Source: Micromonospora rifamycinica (GTDB lineage Bacteria; Actinomycetota; Actinomycetes; Mycobacteriales; Micromonosporaceae). Taken from it: 64,000 nucleotides of DNA. How positions within the stretch are numbered: the first letter of the stretch is position 1; each line of letters begins with the position of its first letter. The position numbers and the translations under genes were made by a program. The DNA lies in the NCBI RefSeq assembly GCF_900090265.1, contig NZ_LT607752.1:2232001-2296000 (forward strand), read 5' to 3'. Below the pieces are notes generated by a model. The model saw only the letters and a list, made by a program, of their open reading frames with translations. It was not told where the DNA came from and ran no database searches. Shown here piece after piece: positions 53,901-64,000 of the stretch.

Positions 53901-56900
53901 TCGAAGGTGGGCCGGATGTCGGCGACGGCGTGCAGCAACGCGAGGCCCTGCTGCACCCGGCCGCCCCGGACGGCGGCACCGAACAGCGCGCTCATCGTGT
54001 CGGCGGCGGTGTCGGGTGCAGCGGTGCCGTCCCGGGCCGGCGGCGTGGCCAGCTCGGTCCCCAGCAGGGTGGCGAGTTCGTCGACGCTGCCGTGGTCGAA
54101 GACCACCCCGGTGGCCAGCCGCAGCCCGGTCGCCTCGTTGAGGGCGTTGCGCAGCTCCATCGCGGTGAGCGAGTCGAAGCCCAGCTCGACGAAGCGCAGC
54201 GCCGGATCGACGTCGCCCGGCCCGCCGTGGCCGAGCACCGTCGCGGCGCGGTCCCGGACCAGGTCGCGCAGCAGCGCCTGCCGGCCGCCGGCGTCCAACC
54301 CGGCGAGGGTACGCCGCAGCGCCGCCGGGTCGGGACGACCCGGACCGGATGCGGCCCGCCGCACCGGCGGGACCAGCGTACGCAGGATCGGCGGCACCTC
54401 GCCCTCCGCCGAGGAGCGCAGGTCGGCCTTCACCGGCACCAGCACCGCCTCGGTCCGGGCCAGCGCCGCGTCCAGCAGGGCGAGCCCTTCCGCGGTGGAC
54501 ATCGGCAGCACCCCGCCCCGGGACATCCGGGCCCGGTCGGTGCCGCCGAGGCCCTCGGCCATCCCCCCGCCGGCCCACGGCCCCCAGGCCAGGGACTGGG
54601 CGGGCAGCCCGGCCGCCCGCCGCGCGCCGGCCAGCGCGTCGAGGAAGGCGTTCGCCGCCGCGTAGTTGCCCTGCCCCGGCCCGCCGAGCACCCCGGCCGC
54701 CGAGGAGAACACCACGAACGCGGTGAGCGCCGCGTCGCGGGTCAGCTCGTGCAGGTGGGTGGCGGCGTCGACCTTGGGGCGCAGCACCGCGTCCAGGCGG
54801 TCCCGGGTCAGCGACGGGATGATCCCGTCGTCGAGCACCCCGGCGGCGTGCACCACCCCGGTCAGCGGGTGGTCGGCGGACACCCCGGCGAGCAGCGCGG
54901 CGACCGCGTCCCGGTCGGCCAGGTCGCAGGCGGCCACGGTGACCTCCGCCCCAGCGGCGGTGAGGTCCGCGCGCAGCGCGGCCATCCCGTCCGCGTCGGG
55001 GCCGCGCCGGCTGGCCAGCAGCAGGTGCCGTACCCCGTACGCGTCGACCAGGTGCCGGGCGACGAGCCGGCCGAGGGTGCCGCCGGCCCCGGTGAGCAGG
55101 ACGGTGCCCTCGGCGGTGAAGACGCTGCCGGGGGTGCCGTCGGGTGCGGCGGCGGGCGTCAGCCGGGCGGCGTGGGCGACGCCCTCCCGGACGACCAGTT
55201 GCGGTTCACCGCCGGCCAGCACCGCCGGGAGGGCCTGCGCCGACTCGTCGTGGTCGTCGAGGTCGACCAGGACGATCCGGTCCGGGTTCTCCGACTGGGC
55301 GGACCGGACGAGACCCCAGGCCGCCGCGGCGGCCGGTTCGGTGACCGGGGTGCCCTGTGCCCCCCGGGTGAGCACCAGCAGCCGGGACGACGCCAGCCGC
55401 TCGTCGGCGAGCCAACCCTGGAGCAGGGTGAGCAGCTGCCCGGTGGTGTGCCGGGCCCCGGCGGCGAGGTCCCGGGAGTCGGGCTGCACGCTGGCCACCA
55501 GCACCACGTCCGGCACGGCCCCGCCCGCGTCCAGGGCGGCCGCGAGGGCGGCCAGGTCGGGGTGGGTCTCGGCGCGCAACCCGACGGTGTCGAGCGCGGC
55601 GGACACCTTGAACTCGTCCACCCCGACCAGCGCCCAGCGGCCGGTGGCCGGGGTGGCGGGCAGCGGCACCGGGGTCCAGTCGACCCGGTAGAGGTGCTCC
55701 TGCCGGCCGGTGCGGGCGGCGGCGAGCTGCCCCGCGTCGATCTCCCGCAGCACCAGCGAGTCGACCCGGGCGACGGGCGCCCCGGTCTGGTCGGCGAGGG
55801 TGAGGGCGACCTGGTCGGGGCCGGCGGGGGTGACGGTGACCCGCAGCGCGCCCGCGCCGGTGGCGTGGACGGTCACCCCGGTCCAGGCGAACGGGACGGC
55901 GGTGGCCCCCTCGCCCCGGGTGAGCCCGATCGCGTGCAGGGCCGCGTCGAACAGCGCCGGGTGCAGGTGGAACCGCTCGGTGTCGAGCACGTCGGCGGGG
56001 AGCGCGACCTCGGCGTACACCTCGTCGCCGTGCCGCCAGGCGGCCCGCAGGCCCTGGAAGACCGGCCCGTAGACCAGACCCGCGTCGGCCATCCGCTCGT
56101 ACAGGCCGTCGATCTCGACGGGGGTGGCGGCGGGCGGCGGCCAGGCGGTCGACGGGCCGGCCGGCGGGCCGGCCGGGGTCGGGGTGAGCAGCCCGGTGGC
56201 GTGCCGGGTCCACGGCGCGTCCCGGTGCCGGGAGTAGACGGTGACCGGCCGTCCGCCGTCGTCGCCGGGTGCGCCCACCGCCACCTGGACCTGTACGCCG
56301 TCGTCGTCCGGGACGACCAGGGGGGCCTGGAGGGTGAGCTCGGCGAGCCGGGCGCAGCCGACGTGGTCCCCGGCCCGGACGGCGAGTTCGACCAGCCCGG
56401 TGCCGGGCAGCACGACCGTCTCGCCCAGCGCGTGCTCGGCCAGCCACGGGTGGGTACGCCGGGACAGCAGCCCGGTGGCGATCAGCCCGTCGGTGTCGGG
56501 CAGCGTGGTGACCGCCGACAGCAGCGGATGGGCGGCGTCGAGCAGGCCGGCGGCCACCACGTCCCGCTCGGCGTCGGCGTCGCGCATCCAGTAGTACTGG
56601 TGTTGGAAGGCGTGGGTGGGCAGGTCGACCCGCCGGCCACCCGGGTTGACCGCCGGCCAGTCGAGGTCGACGCCGCTGACCCACGCCTGGGCCATCCCGG
56701 TGGCGTACGCCTCGATCTGACCCCGGTCGCGGCGCTGCACCGCGATGGTCACCGCGTCGTCCACGCAGTCGGCGACCATCGCGGTCAGCACGCTGTCCGG
56801 GCCGATCTCGATGAACCGGGTGACGCCCCGGGCCGCCAGGGCGGCCACCGCGTCGGCGAACCGCACGGTGCCCCGGACCTGGCCCTGCCAGTATTCGGCC

Positions 56901-59900
56901 GAGCCGAGTTCGTCGTCGCCGGCCAGGTCACCGGTGGCGGTCGACACCAGGGGGATGTCCGCCGGGTGGGCGGTCACCCCGTCGAGGACCAGCCGGTAGC
57001 CGGCCAGCATCGGATCCATCAGGTGCGAATGGAACGCGTGCGACACCCGCAACCGCCGCGTCTTCACCTCCAGCGACGCCTCCAACGCCGCGACCCGCTC
57101 CTGCGTGCCGGACACCACGACCGCGCGGGGACCGTTCACCGCCGCCACGTCGACGTCACCCAGATCCAGCTCCGCCAGCGGCGCGGCAATCGCCAACATC
57201 GCCCCACCCGCCGGCAGCGCCTGCATCAACCCACCACGGGCCGCGACGACCCGACACGCGTCCGCCAGGGACCACACCCCGGCGACATGCGCGGCAGCCA
57301 GCTCACCGATCGAGTGACCCGCCACGAAATCCGGCTTCAACCCCCACGACTCCGCCAGGCGGAACAACGCCACCTCGACCGCGAACAACGCCGGCTGAGT
57401 CCACCCCGTCTCGTCGAGGACCCCGTCCGGATCGGTGAACATCACCTCCCGCAGATCACCGTCGAGCAGCGGCCCGAACGCGGCGCACACCTCCTCCAGG
57501 GCCTGCGCGAACACCGGGAACGCCGCCGCCAGCTCACGACCCATCCCGACCCGCTGCGCACCCTGACCGGTGAACAGCACCGCCGTCCGACCGGTGGTGA
57601 CCCGGCCCGACAGGCCGGTGCCGGCGGTCAACGCCTCCAGACCGGCGGCCAGGTCGGCGGTCGTACCGCCGACGGCGACGGCCCGGTGGTCCAGGGCCGC
57701 CCGGCCGGTGGCCAGGGAGTACCCGACGTCGACCGGTCGTTCGTCGGTGAGGAAGTCCCGTAGGCGGGCGGCCTGGGCGGCGAGGCCGCTGGTGGAGCGG
57801 CTGGCCAGCGGCCAGAGCACCACGGCCGGTGCCGGCGTCGGCTCGGACACGACGACGGGCTGCGGATACTCCTCGACGATGACGTGCGCGTTGGTGCCGC
57901 TGATGCCGAACGACGACACCGCCGCCCGACGCGGCCGGTCCAGCGCCGGCCACCGCACCTCGTCGGTAGCGAGCCGCACCTCACCGGCGGACCAGTCCAC
58001 ATGCGGGCTCGGCGCGTCCACGTGCAACGTCCGCGGCACCACCCCGTGCCGCATCGCCAACACCATCTTCATCACACCCGCCACACCCGCCGCCGCCTGC
58101 GTGTGACCCAGATTCGACTTCACCGAACCCAACCACAACGGCCGCTCCCGATCCCGCCCATACGTCGCCAGAATCGCCTGCGCCTCGATCGGATCACCCA
58201 ACGTCGTACCCGTACCGTGCGCCTCTACCACATCCACCTCGCCCGCCGACAACCCCGCATTCGCCAGGGCCTGCCGGATCACCCGCTGCTGCGCCGGCCC
58301 ATTCGGCGCCGTCAACCCATTCGACGCACCGTCCTGATTCACCGCCGAACCGCGAACCACGCCCAGCACCCGGTGCCCGTTGCGCACCGCGTCGGACAAC
58401 CGCTCCAACACCAGCACCCCGACACCCTCAGACCAACCCGTCCCGTCCGCCGCCGCCGCGAACGGCTTGCACCGACCATCCGGCGCCAACCCCCGCTGCC
58501 GCGAAAACTCCACGAACGTCTCCGGCGACGCCATCACCGTCACCCCACCCGCCAACGCCAGATCACACTCACCCGACCGCAACGCCTGACCCGCCAGATG
58601 CATCGCCACCAACGACGACGAACACGCCGTGTCCACCGTGACGGCGGGGCCTTCGAGACCGAGGGTGTAGGCGATCCGGCCGGAGACGACGCTGCCGGCG
58701 CTGTGCCCGGTCACGTAGTCGTGGTACATCAGGCCGGCGAACACCCCGGTGGCGGAGCCGCGTACCGAGGAAGGGTCGATGCCGGCCCGCTCGAAAGCCT
58801 CCCAGGAGACCTCCAGCAGCTGCCGCTGCTGCGGGTCCATCAGCACGGCCTCGCGGGGCGAGATGCCGAAGAAGGCCGGGTCGAAGCCGGCCGCGCCGGG
58901 CAGGAACCCGCCCTGGTCGGCGTAGCTGGTGTCGGGACGGGTGCCGGTCGGGTCGTAGAGCCGGGCCAGGTCCCAGCCCCGGTCGGTCGGGAAGGCACCG
59001 ATCGCGTCACCGCCCTCGGCGACCAGCCGCCACAGGTCCTCCGGCGAGGACACCCCACCCGGGTACCGGCACGCCATCCCCACGATCGCCAACGGCTCGT
59101 CGGCAGCCACGGTGCCGGTGGTCGACCGCTCCCGCGGTACGTCGAGCGCGCCGGTCAGCTCCCGGTGCAGCAGCTCGGCGAGGGCCTCCGGGGTCGGGTA
59201 GTCGAAGATCAGGGTGGCGGGCAACCGCAGGTCGACGGCGGTGGAGAGCGCGTTGCGCAGCTCGACGGCGGTGAGCGAGTCGAAGCCGAGGCTCTGGAAC
59301 GTGCGGTCCGCCTCCACCGCCTCCGGGCCGTCGAGGCCGAGCACGGCCGCGACATGGGTGTGCACCAGGTGCCGGACGGCCCCGGCCCGCTCGCTCTCCG
59401 GCAGCCCGGCCAGCCAGCCGCTGCCCGGCCGGTCGACCGCTCCGGCGGCGGCGGTACGCCGGGTCGGCCCGGCCAGGCCACGCAGCACCGGGGCCAGCCG
59501 GTCCCCGAGGGTCCGCAGGGTGGGCAGGTCGAGCCGGGCCGGGACGAGGGTGGCCGGGCCACCGGCGACGGCGGCGTCGAGCAGCGCCAGCCCGTCCTGC
59601 GTGCTGAACGGCAGCACCCCGCCCCGGGACATCCGCTCCCGGTCGGTGTCGGCGAGCCGGTCGGTCATCGCCGAACCGGTGCCCCACAGCCCCCAGGCCA
59701 ACGACACCGCGGGCCGGCCCGCCGCGCGGCGGGTCACCGCGAGCGCGTCGAGGTAGGCGTTCGCCGCCGCGTAGTTGCCCTGACCGGGTGCGCCCAGCAC
59801 CCCGGACAGCGACGAGAACAGCACGAACGCCGACAGGTCCCGGTCCCGGGTCAGCTCGTCCAGCAGCGCCGCCGCGTCCGCCTTGGGACGCAGCACGCCG

Positions 59901-62900
59901 GACACCCGGGCCGGCGTCAACGACGAGACCACCCCGTCGTCGAGCACCCCGGCGGTGTGCACCACCGCCGACAGGTCCGGCACGCCGGCCAGGACGGCGG
60001 TCATCCGGTCGCGGTCGGCCACGTCGCAGGCGAGCAGGTCGACCCGCGCGCCGGCCCCGGTCAGCTCGGCGACGAGATCGTCGGCACCGGCTGCCGCCGT
60101 ACCGCTGCGGGACAGCAGCAGCAGCCGGGACACCCCGTGCGCCGTCACCAGGTGCCGGGCGACCGCCGCGCCGAGCGCGCCGGTCGCGCCGGTGACCAGC
60201 ACCGTGCCGGTGCCGTAGCGCGGTGCCTCCGGTGGCGTCGTCGGCAGCGTGCGCCGGACGATCCGGGGGATCCGGACGACACCCTCGCGGACCAGCACCT
60301 GCGGGTCGCCGGTGGCCAGGGCCAGCGGGAGGACGTCGTCGAGCCGGTCGGTGTGGGCGTCGACGAGGAGGAACCGGTCGGGGTTCTCCGCCTGCGCCGA
60401 CCGGACCAGGCCCCAGACCGCCGCGCCGGCCAGGTCGGTCACGTCGTCACCGACGGCGTAGCGGGTGAGGACGACGAGCGGGGCGGTGTCGTCCCCGGCC
60501 AACCGGTGCTGGACGATCCCCAGCACCCGGTTCACCTCGGCGTGCACGTCGTCGGTGCCGCCCGCGCGTACCACCACCAGCCCGGCCGGCCCGCTGGTGG
60601 GGCTGTCGCCGGCACCCGGGCCGGTGGCCGTGGTGGACGGCCCGCCCGTCCGGGTGGTGTCGGGGTGCCAGGCCCAGGTGGGAGTCGTCGCCGAGGGGGT
60701 GACGGCGACGGGCTGCCAGTCCAGGCCGAAGATCGCGTCGGCGACGGCGGAGGTGGCGGCGACCTGCACCGGGCGGAGCACCAACGACCGTACGGTGGCC
60801 ACGGGTGCGCCGAGCGCGTCGGCGACTGCGATCCGGACCCCGCTGCCGGCGGGGGTGAGCCGGACCCGGAGGCTGGTCGCGCCGGTGGCGTGCAGCGTCA
60901 CCCCCGACCAGGCGAACGGCAGGCCCCGGTGGGTGTCGCCGTCGGCGCGGGTGAGGGCGTGCAGGCCGGCGTCGAACAGCGCCGGGTGCAGGCCGTAGCC
61001 GTCGTGCTCCGTACCGTCGGGGAGGTCGACCTCGGCGAACAGTTCGTCACCGGCCCGCCAGGCGCGGCGCAGGCCCTGGAAGGCCGGGCCGTAGTCGAGC
61101 CCGCCGGTGGCCAGGTCGTCGTAGAGGCCGGTCAACGGGACGGGTTCGGCGTCGGCGGGGGGCCACGCGGTGAGGGCGACACCGGGGGTGTCCCCGGCGA
61201 CGAGGACACCGGTGGCGTGCCGGGTCCACGGGGAGTCGTCCCGTTCCCGCGAGTGCACCTGGACGGCACGCCGCCCGGTCGGGTCGGGTGGCTCCACGGC
61301 CACCTGCACCTCGACGCTGCCGGCGTCGGGGACGACGAGCGGCGCGTGCAGGGTCAACTCGTCGAGCACACCGGTGCCGACCTGGTCACCGGCGTGGATG
61401 GCGAGTTCGACCAGGCCGGTGCCGGGGAACACGACGGTGCCACCGACGGCGTGGTCGGCGAGCCAGGGGTGGGTGTGCGGCGACCACCGGCCGGTGAACA
61501 CCACACCGTCGGTGTTGGCCAGTGGTACGGCGGCGTCGAGCAGCGGGTGGGTGGCGGCGAGCAGGCCGGCACCGACCAGGGCCGGGTCGTAGAGCCAGTA
61601 GTGCTGGCGTTGGAAGGCGTAGGTGGGCAGGTCGACCTGGCGGGCGCCGGGGTGAACGGCGGCCCAGTCGAGGTCGACGCCGCTGACCCACGCCTGGGCC
61701 ATCCCGGTGGCGTACGCCTCGATCTGACCCCGGTCGCGGCGCTGCACCGCGATGGTCACCGCGTCGTCCACGCAGTCGGCGACCATCGCGGTCAGCACGC
61801 TGTCCGGACCGATCTCCACGAACCGGGTCACGCCCCGCGCCGCCAGAGCAGCCACCGCATCGGCGAACCGCACCGTCCCCCGCACCTGACCCTGCCAGTA
61901 CCCGACCGAACCCAACTCGTCGTCGGTAGCCAGGTCACCGGTCGCGGTCGACACCAACGGGACACCCGCCGGATTGGCGGTCACGCTGTCGACGACCCGC
62001 CCATACTCGGCCAGCATCGGATCCATCAGCTGCGAATGGAACGCGTGCGACACCCGCAACCGCCGCGTCTTCACCTCCAGCGACGCCTCCAACGCCGCGA
62101 CCCGCTCCTCCGTGCCGGACACCACGACCGCGCGGGGACCGTTCACCGCCGCCACGTCGACGTCACCCAGATCCAGCTCCGCCAGTGGGGCGGCAATCGC
62201 CAACATCGCCCCACCCGCCGGAAGCGCCTGCATCAGGCCGCCACGGGCCGCCACCACCCGACACGCGTCCGCCAGCGACCACACCCCGGCGACATGCGCG
62301 GCGGCCAGCTCACCGATCGAGTGACCCGCCACGAAATCCGGCTTCAACCCCCACGACTCCGCCAGGCGGAACAACGCCACCTCGACCGCGAACAGGGCCG
62401 GCTGCGTCCACCCCGTCCGGTCCAACACCCCGTCCGGATCGGTGAACATCACCTCCCGCAGATCACCGCCGAGCAACGGCCCGAACGCCGCACACACCTC
62501 CTCCAGGGCCCGCGCGAACACCGGGAACGCCGCCGCCAGCTCACGACCCATCCCCACCCGCTGCGCACCCTGACCGGTGAACAACACCGCCGTGCGGCCG
62601 GTGGTCAGGTGGCCGTGCACACCCTGGCCGGCGGCGAGGGCGCGGAGGCCGGCGACGCCGTCCCCGACGGCCACCCCCCGGTGCTCCAGGGCCGCCCGGC
62701 CGGTGCCGAGGGTCAGCGCCACGTCGGCGGGGTGCAGGTCGGCGTCGGTGAGGAAGTCGGCGAGGCGGGCAGCCTGGGCGGCGAGGCCGTTGGCCGACCG
62801 GCCGGAGACCGGCCACAGCGGCACCGGCGTCGGGGCCGGCGGGGCCGGCGGCGCGGCCTCGGGGGCCTGTTCCAGGATCAGGTGGGCGTTGGTGCCGCTG

Positions 62901-64000
62901 ATGCCGAACGACGACACCGCCGCCCGACGCGGCCGGTCCAGCGCCGGCCACCGCACCTCGTCGGTAGCGAGCCGCACCTCACCGGCGGACCAGTCCACAT
63001 GCGGGCTCGGCGCGTCCACGTGCAACGTCCGCGGCACCACCCCGTGCCGCATCGCCAACACCATCTTCATCACACCCGCCACACCCGCCGCCGCCTGCGT
63101 GTGACCCAGATTCGACTTCACCGAACCCAACCACAACGGCCGCTCCCGATCCCGCCCATACGTCGCCAGAATCGCCTGCGCCTCGATCGGATCACCCAAC
63201 GTCGTACCCGTGCCATGCGCCTCCACCACGTCCACCTCGGCCGCCGACACCCCGGCGTTGGCCAGGGCCTGCCGGATCACCCGCTGCTGAGAGGGACCGT
63301 TCGGAGCGGTCAGCCCGTTCGACGCGCCGTCCTGGTTCACCGCCGAACCCCGCACCACGCCCAGCACCCGGTGCCCGTTGCGCACCGCGTCGGACAACCG
63401 CTCCAACACCAGCACCCCGACACCCTCGGACCAGCCCGTCCCATCCGCCGCCGCCGCGAACGGCTTGCACCGACCATCCGGCGCCAACCCCCGCTGCCGC
63501 GAAAACTCCACGAACGTCTCCGGCGACGCCATCACCGTCACCCCACCCGCCAACGCCAGATCACACTCACCCGACCGCAACGCCTGACCCGCCAGATGCA
63601 TCGCCACCAACGACGACGAACACGCCGTGTCCACCGACACCGCCGGCCCCTCCAGGCCGAGCGTGTACGCCACCCGGCCGGTGACGACACTGCCGGAGCT
63701 GCGCCCGGAGACGTAGTCGTGGTACATCACCCCGGCGAACACGCCGGTGGACGAGCCGCGCAGGGTGCCCGGGTCGATGCCGGCCCGCTCGAACGCCTCC
63801 CACGACACCTCCAGCAGCAACCGCTGCTGCGGGTCCATGATCACCGCTTCGCGGGGGGAGATGCCGAAGAAGACCGGGTCGAACTCGGCGGCGTCGGTGA
63901 GGAAACCACCCCTGTCCACGTACGTCGTGTCGGGGCGGGTGCCGGTCGGGTCGTAGAGCCGGGCCAGGTCCCAGCCCCGGTCCGTCGGGAACCCGTCGAC
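53192..64000 (-). CDS. Modular type I PKS, terminal protein with TE (5' part missing)
   Basis: About 3,602 residues of a PKS are visible. The gene enters at the right edge inside a KS domain ([22 protein letters not shown]) and stops at 53192. Order: KS(partial)-AT-DH-KR-ACP, KS-AT-DH-KR-ACP, TE. Both ATs have the malonyl signature HAFH and neither module has an enoyl reductase. The C-terminal TE shows that this is the last PKS of the line, which should release the chain as macrolactam. The aminopeptidase gene follows without a gap. At least the N-terminus, and possibly more modules, lie beyond base 64000, so the total number of extension steps is unknown. Confidence 0.96.
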   Translation of the reverse strand, partial: VDGFPTDRGWDLARLYDPTGTRPDTTYVDRGGFLTDAAEFDPVFFGISPREAVIMDPQQRLLLEVSWEAFERAGIDPGTLRGSSTGVFAGVMYHDYVSGRSSGSVVTGRVAYTLGLEGPAVSVDTACSSSLVAMHLAGQALRSGECDLALAGGVTVMASPETFVEFSRQRGLAPDGRCKPFAAAADGTGWSEGVGVLVLERLSDAVRNGHRVLGVVRGSAVNQDGASNGLTAPNGPSQQRVIRQALANAGVSAAEVDVVEAHGTGTTLGDPIEAQAILATYGRDRERPLWLGSVKSNLGHTQAAAGVAGVMKMVLAMRHGVVPRTLHVDAPSPHVDWSAGEVRLATDEVRWPALDRPRRAAVSSFGISGTNAHLILEQAPEAAPPAPPAPTPVPLWPVSGRSANGLAAQAARLADFLTDADLHPADVALTLGTGRAALEHRGVAVGDGVAGLRALAAGQGVHGHLTTGRTAVLFTGQGAQRVGMGRELAAAFPVFARALEEVCAAFGPLLGGDLREVMFTDPDGVLDRTGWTQPALFAVEVALFRLAESWGLKPDFVAGHSIGELAAAHVAGVWSLADACRVVAARGGLMQALPAGGAMLAIAAPLAELDLGDVDVAAVNGPRAVVVSGTEERVAALEASLEVKTRRLRVSHAFHSQLMDPMLAEYGRVVDSVTANPAGVPLVSTATGDLATDDELGSVGYWQGQVRGTVRFADAVAALAARGVTRFVEIGPDSVLTAMVADCVDDAVTIAVQRRDRGQIEAYATGMAQAWVSGVDLDWAAVHPGARQVDLPTYAFQRQHYWLYDPALVGAGLLAATHPLLDAAVPLANTDGVVFTGRWSPHTHPWLADHAVGGTVVFPGTGLVELAIHAGDQVGTGVLDELTLHAPLVVPDAGSVEVQVAVEPPDPTGRRAVQVHSRERDDSPWTRHATGVLVAGDTPGVALTAWPPADAEPVPLTGLYDDLATGGLDYGPAFQGLRRAWRAGDELFAEVDLPDGTEHDGYGLHPALFDAGLHALTRADGDTHRGLPFAWSGVTLHATGATSLRVRLTPAGSGVRIAVADALGAPVATVRSLVLRPVQVAATSAVADAIFGLDWQPVAVTPSATTPTWAWHPDTTRTGGPSTTATGPGAGDSPTSGPAGLVVVRAGGTDDVHAEVNRVLGIVQHRLAGDDTAPLVVLTRYAVGDDVTDLAGAAVWGLVRSAQAENPDRFLLVDAHTDRLDDVLPLALATGDPQVLVREGVVRIPRIVRRTLPTTPPEAPRYGTGTVLVTGATGALGAAVARHLVTAHGVSRLLLLSRSGTAAAGADDLVAELTGAGARVDLLACDVADRDRMTAVLAGVPDLSAVVHTAGVLDDGVVSSLTPARVSGVLRPKADAAALLDELTRDRDLSAFVLFSSLSGVLGAPGQGNYAAANAYLDALAVTRRAAGRPAVSLAWGLWGTGSAMTDRLADTDRERMSRGGVLPFSTQDGLALLDAAVAGGPATLVPARLDLPTLRTLGDRLAPVLRGLAGPTRRTAAAGAVDRPGSGWLAGLPESERAGAVRHLVHTHVAAVLGLDGPEAVEADRTFQSLGFDSLTAVELRNALSTAVDLRLPATLIFDYPTPEALAELLHRELTGALDVPRERSTTGTVAADEPLAIVGMACRYPGGVSSPEDLWRLVAEGGDAIGAFPTDRGWDLARLYDPTGTRPDTSYADQGGFLPGAAGFDPAFFGISPREAVLMDPQQRQLLEVSWEAFERAGIDPSSVRGSATGVFAGLMYHDYVTGHSAGSVVSGRIAYTLGLEGPAVTVDTACSSSLVAMHLAGQALRSGECDLALAGGVTVMASPETFVEFSRQRGLAPDGRCKPFAAAADGTGWSEGVGVLVLERLSDAVRNGHRVLGVVRGSAVNQDGASNGLTAPNGPAQQRVIRQALANAGLSAGEVDVVEAHGTGTTLGDPIEAQAILATYGRDRERPLWLGSVKSNLGHTQAAAGVAGVMKMVLAMRHGVVPRTLHVDAPSPHVDWSAGEVRLATDEVRWPALDRPRRAAVSSFGISGTNAHVIVEEYPQPVVVSEPTPAPAVVLWPLASRSTSGLAAQAARLRDFLTDERPVDVGYSLATGRAALDHRAVAVGGTTADLAAGLEALTAGTGLSGRVTTGRTAVLFTGQGAQRVGMGRELAAAFPVFAQALEEVCAAFGPLLDGDLREVMFTDPDGVLDETGWTQPALFAVEVALFRLAESWGLKPDFVAGHSIGELAAAHVAGVWSLADACRVVAARGGLMQALPAGGAMLAIAAPLAELDLGDVDVAAVNGPRAVVVSGTQERVAALEASLEVKTRRLRVSHAFHSHLMDPMLAGYRLVLDGVTAHPADIPLVSTATGDLAGDDELGSAEYWQGQVRGTVRFADAVAALAARGVTRFIEIGPDSVLTAMVADCVDDAVTIAVQRRDRGQIEAYATGMAQAWVSGVDLDWPAVNPGGRRVDLPTHAFQHQYYWMRDADAERDVVAAGLLDAAHPLLSAVTTLPDTDGLIATGLLSRRTHPWLAEHALGETVVLPGTGLVELAVRAGDHVGCARLAELTLQAPLVVPDDDGVQVQVAVGAPGDDGGRPVTVYSRHRDAPWTRHATGLLTPTPAGPPAGPSTAWPPPAATPVEIDGLYERMADAGLVYGPVFQGLRAAWRHGDEVYAEVALPADVLDTERFHLHPALFDAALHAIGLTRGEGATAVPFAWTGVTVHATGAGALRVTVTPAGPDQVALTLADQTGAPVARVDSLVLREIDAGQLAAARTGRQEHLYRVDWTPVPLPATPATGRWALVGVDEFKVSAALDTVGLRAETHPDLAALAAALDAGGAVPDVVLVASVQPDSRDLAAGARHTTGQLLTLLQGWLADERLASSRLLVLTRGAQGTPVTEPAAAAAWGLVRSAQSENPDRIVLVDLDDHDESAQALPAVLAGGEPQLVVREGVAHAARLTPAAAPDGTPGSVFTAEGTVLLTGAGGTLGRLVARHLVDAYGVRHLLLASRRGPDADGMAALRADLTAAGAEVTVAACDLADRDAVAALLAGVSADHPLTGVVHAAGVLDDGIIPSLTRDRLDAVLRPKVDAATHLHELTRDAALTAFVVFSSAAGVLGGPGQGNYAAANAFLDALAGARRAAGLPAQSLAWGPWAGGGMAEGLGGTDRARMSRGGVLPMSTAEGLALLDAALARTEAVLVPVKADLRSSAEGEVPPILRTLVPPVRRAASGPGRPDPAALRRTLAGLDAGGRQALLRDLVRDRAATVLGHGGPGDVDPALRFVELGFDSLTAMELRNALNEATGLRLATGVVFDHGSVDELATLLGTELATPPARDGTAAPDTAADTMSALFGAAVRGGRVQQGLALLHAVADIRPTFDGPDDLPQVPAPRRLARGDQRSTIVCFPSPMALGGDQQYARFTAEFGGTRDVWTLPVPGFGRDDSLPASADAAVRVFAEMVRPIAEQGPYVIVGYSSGGLFAHATAGELARQGHGPTGVVLLDTYLTTGSTTATFFTHMLESLLAKEATFGEFSSARLSAMGRYIRLLESCPVEAIDPPVLFVRPQESIVAGGDDDGWRATWETPHTLREVPGDHFTMMEGRVGTTAEVVRDWIAQ
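54050..59105 (-). other. PKS B last module: KS-AT(malonyl)-DH(altered)-KR-ACP
   Basis: KS Cys in [13 protein letters not shown]. The AT has [14 protein letters not shown] and HAFH. The DH motif reads [11 protein letters not shown] (codons near 56402-56434): the glycine of HxxxGxxxxP is Glu, while DAALH is intact. The KR has [11 protein letters not shown] and GQGNYAAAN. The ACP is [15 protein letters not shown]. If the DH is impaired, the product would keep a 3-hydroxyl next to the lactam carbonyl. Boundaries are approximate. Confidence 0.87.
57888..58213. repeat. Exact 326 bp copy shared with 62886-63211 (KS of both PKS B modules)
   Basis: Comparing the two KS-coding regions base by base with an offset of 4,998 bp, I find no difference over 326 bp. 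High similarity continues to about 58638, and further similar tracts cover parts of the ATs (for example 57026-57190 against 62033-62197). The copies keep the reading frame. Confidence 0.85.
59165..64000 (-). other. PKS B penultimate module: KS(partial)-AT(malonyl)-DH-KR-ACP
   Basis: KS Cys in [13 protein letters not shown] (codons near 63613-63640), with AHGTGT and KSNLGHT. The AT has [14 protein letters not shown] and HAFH. The DH is intact, with [11 protein letters not shown] and DAGLH. The KR has [11 protein letters not shown] (B-type) and GQGNYAAAN. The ACP is [16 protein letters not shown] double bond is expected. Boundaries are approximate; the KS start is outside the window. Confidence 0.87.
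62886..63211. repeat. Second copy of the 326 bp KS repeat
   Basis: Partner of 57888-58213, in the KS of the penultimate module. The first difference to the right is at 63212, and to the left at 62885. Confidence 0.85.

Noticed and set aside
53159..57763. Long plus-strand frame antisense to the terminal PKS
   Set aside because: Same composition effect; the minus strand has clear KS, AT, DH, KR, ACP and TE motifs throughout.

Overview
The window is very G+C-rich DNA with long GC-rich hairpins, GTG starts and actinomycete-type regulators (LAL, TetR, HxlR, Ser/Thr kinase). It most likely comes from a filamentous actinomycete; Micromonosporaceae is my guess, made without any database comparison. 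Most of it is a biosynthetic locus for a macrolactam polyketide. That class is primed with a beta-amino acid and closed by amide bond formation. The right edge cuts through a PKS gene, so the cluster continues beyond base 64000.

Layout. 1-4214 (minus strand): a truncated metallophosphoesterase, a 4'-phosphopantetheinyl transferase, and the beta and alpha subunits of a 2-oxoacid:ferredoxin oxidoreductase. 4604-8064 (plus): a membrane Ser/Thr kinase and a histidine kinase/response regulator pair. 8191-14543 (minus): a MacB-like ABC transporter and a large LAL regulator. 15376-19648: a small DUF5988-like protein, a type II thioesterase, an MFS exporter with a divergent TetR regulator, and a PqqD-like small protein. 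19871-41182 (minus): a 7.1 kaa PKS with a loading ACP followed by four KS-AT-DH-KR-ACP modules. 41332-42752 (minus): a P450 with its ferredoxin. 43118-53171: the starter-unit cassette. 53192-64000 (minus): the 3' part of a PKS with two modules and a terminal thioesterase.

How it works together (known logic of vicenistatin, incednine, hitachimycin and related macrolactams, applied by inference). A radical SAM aminomutase-like enzyme and a fold-type I PLP enzyme supply a beta-amino acid. An adenylating enzyme loads it on a discrete ACP. A second adenylating enzyme caps its amine with a small amino acid. A VinK-like acyltransferase moves the dipeptidyl starter to the N-terminal ACP of the 41 kb PKS protein. 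Four modules then make a polyene segment with AT signatures malonyl, malonyl, methylmalonyl, malonyl. The final PKS adds two more malonyl units, a VinJ-like aminopeptidase removes the protecting residue, and the TE cyclises. The P450/ferredoxin pair would tailor the ring. The PPTase could activate the ACPs, and the MFS and ABC systems are export candidates.

A recurrent motif, TAaGGGGCGGCTAGGGG, repeats TAGGGG-like units at about 11 bp. It lies in the divergent promoters of P450/aminomutase and adenylase/ACP, with weaker copies upstream of the kinase, DUF5988 and type II TE genes. It looks like a cluster-specific activator site. Other notable items are a 58 bp perfect palindrome next to nine GGGCGGC heptamers, near-identical tracts between the two final PKS modules, an apparent AT swap in module 3, a G-to-E change in the DH motif of the last module, and the absence of the usual PLP-lysine motif in the aminomutase-like protein.
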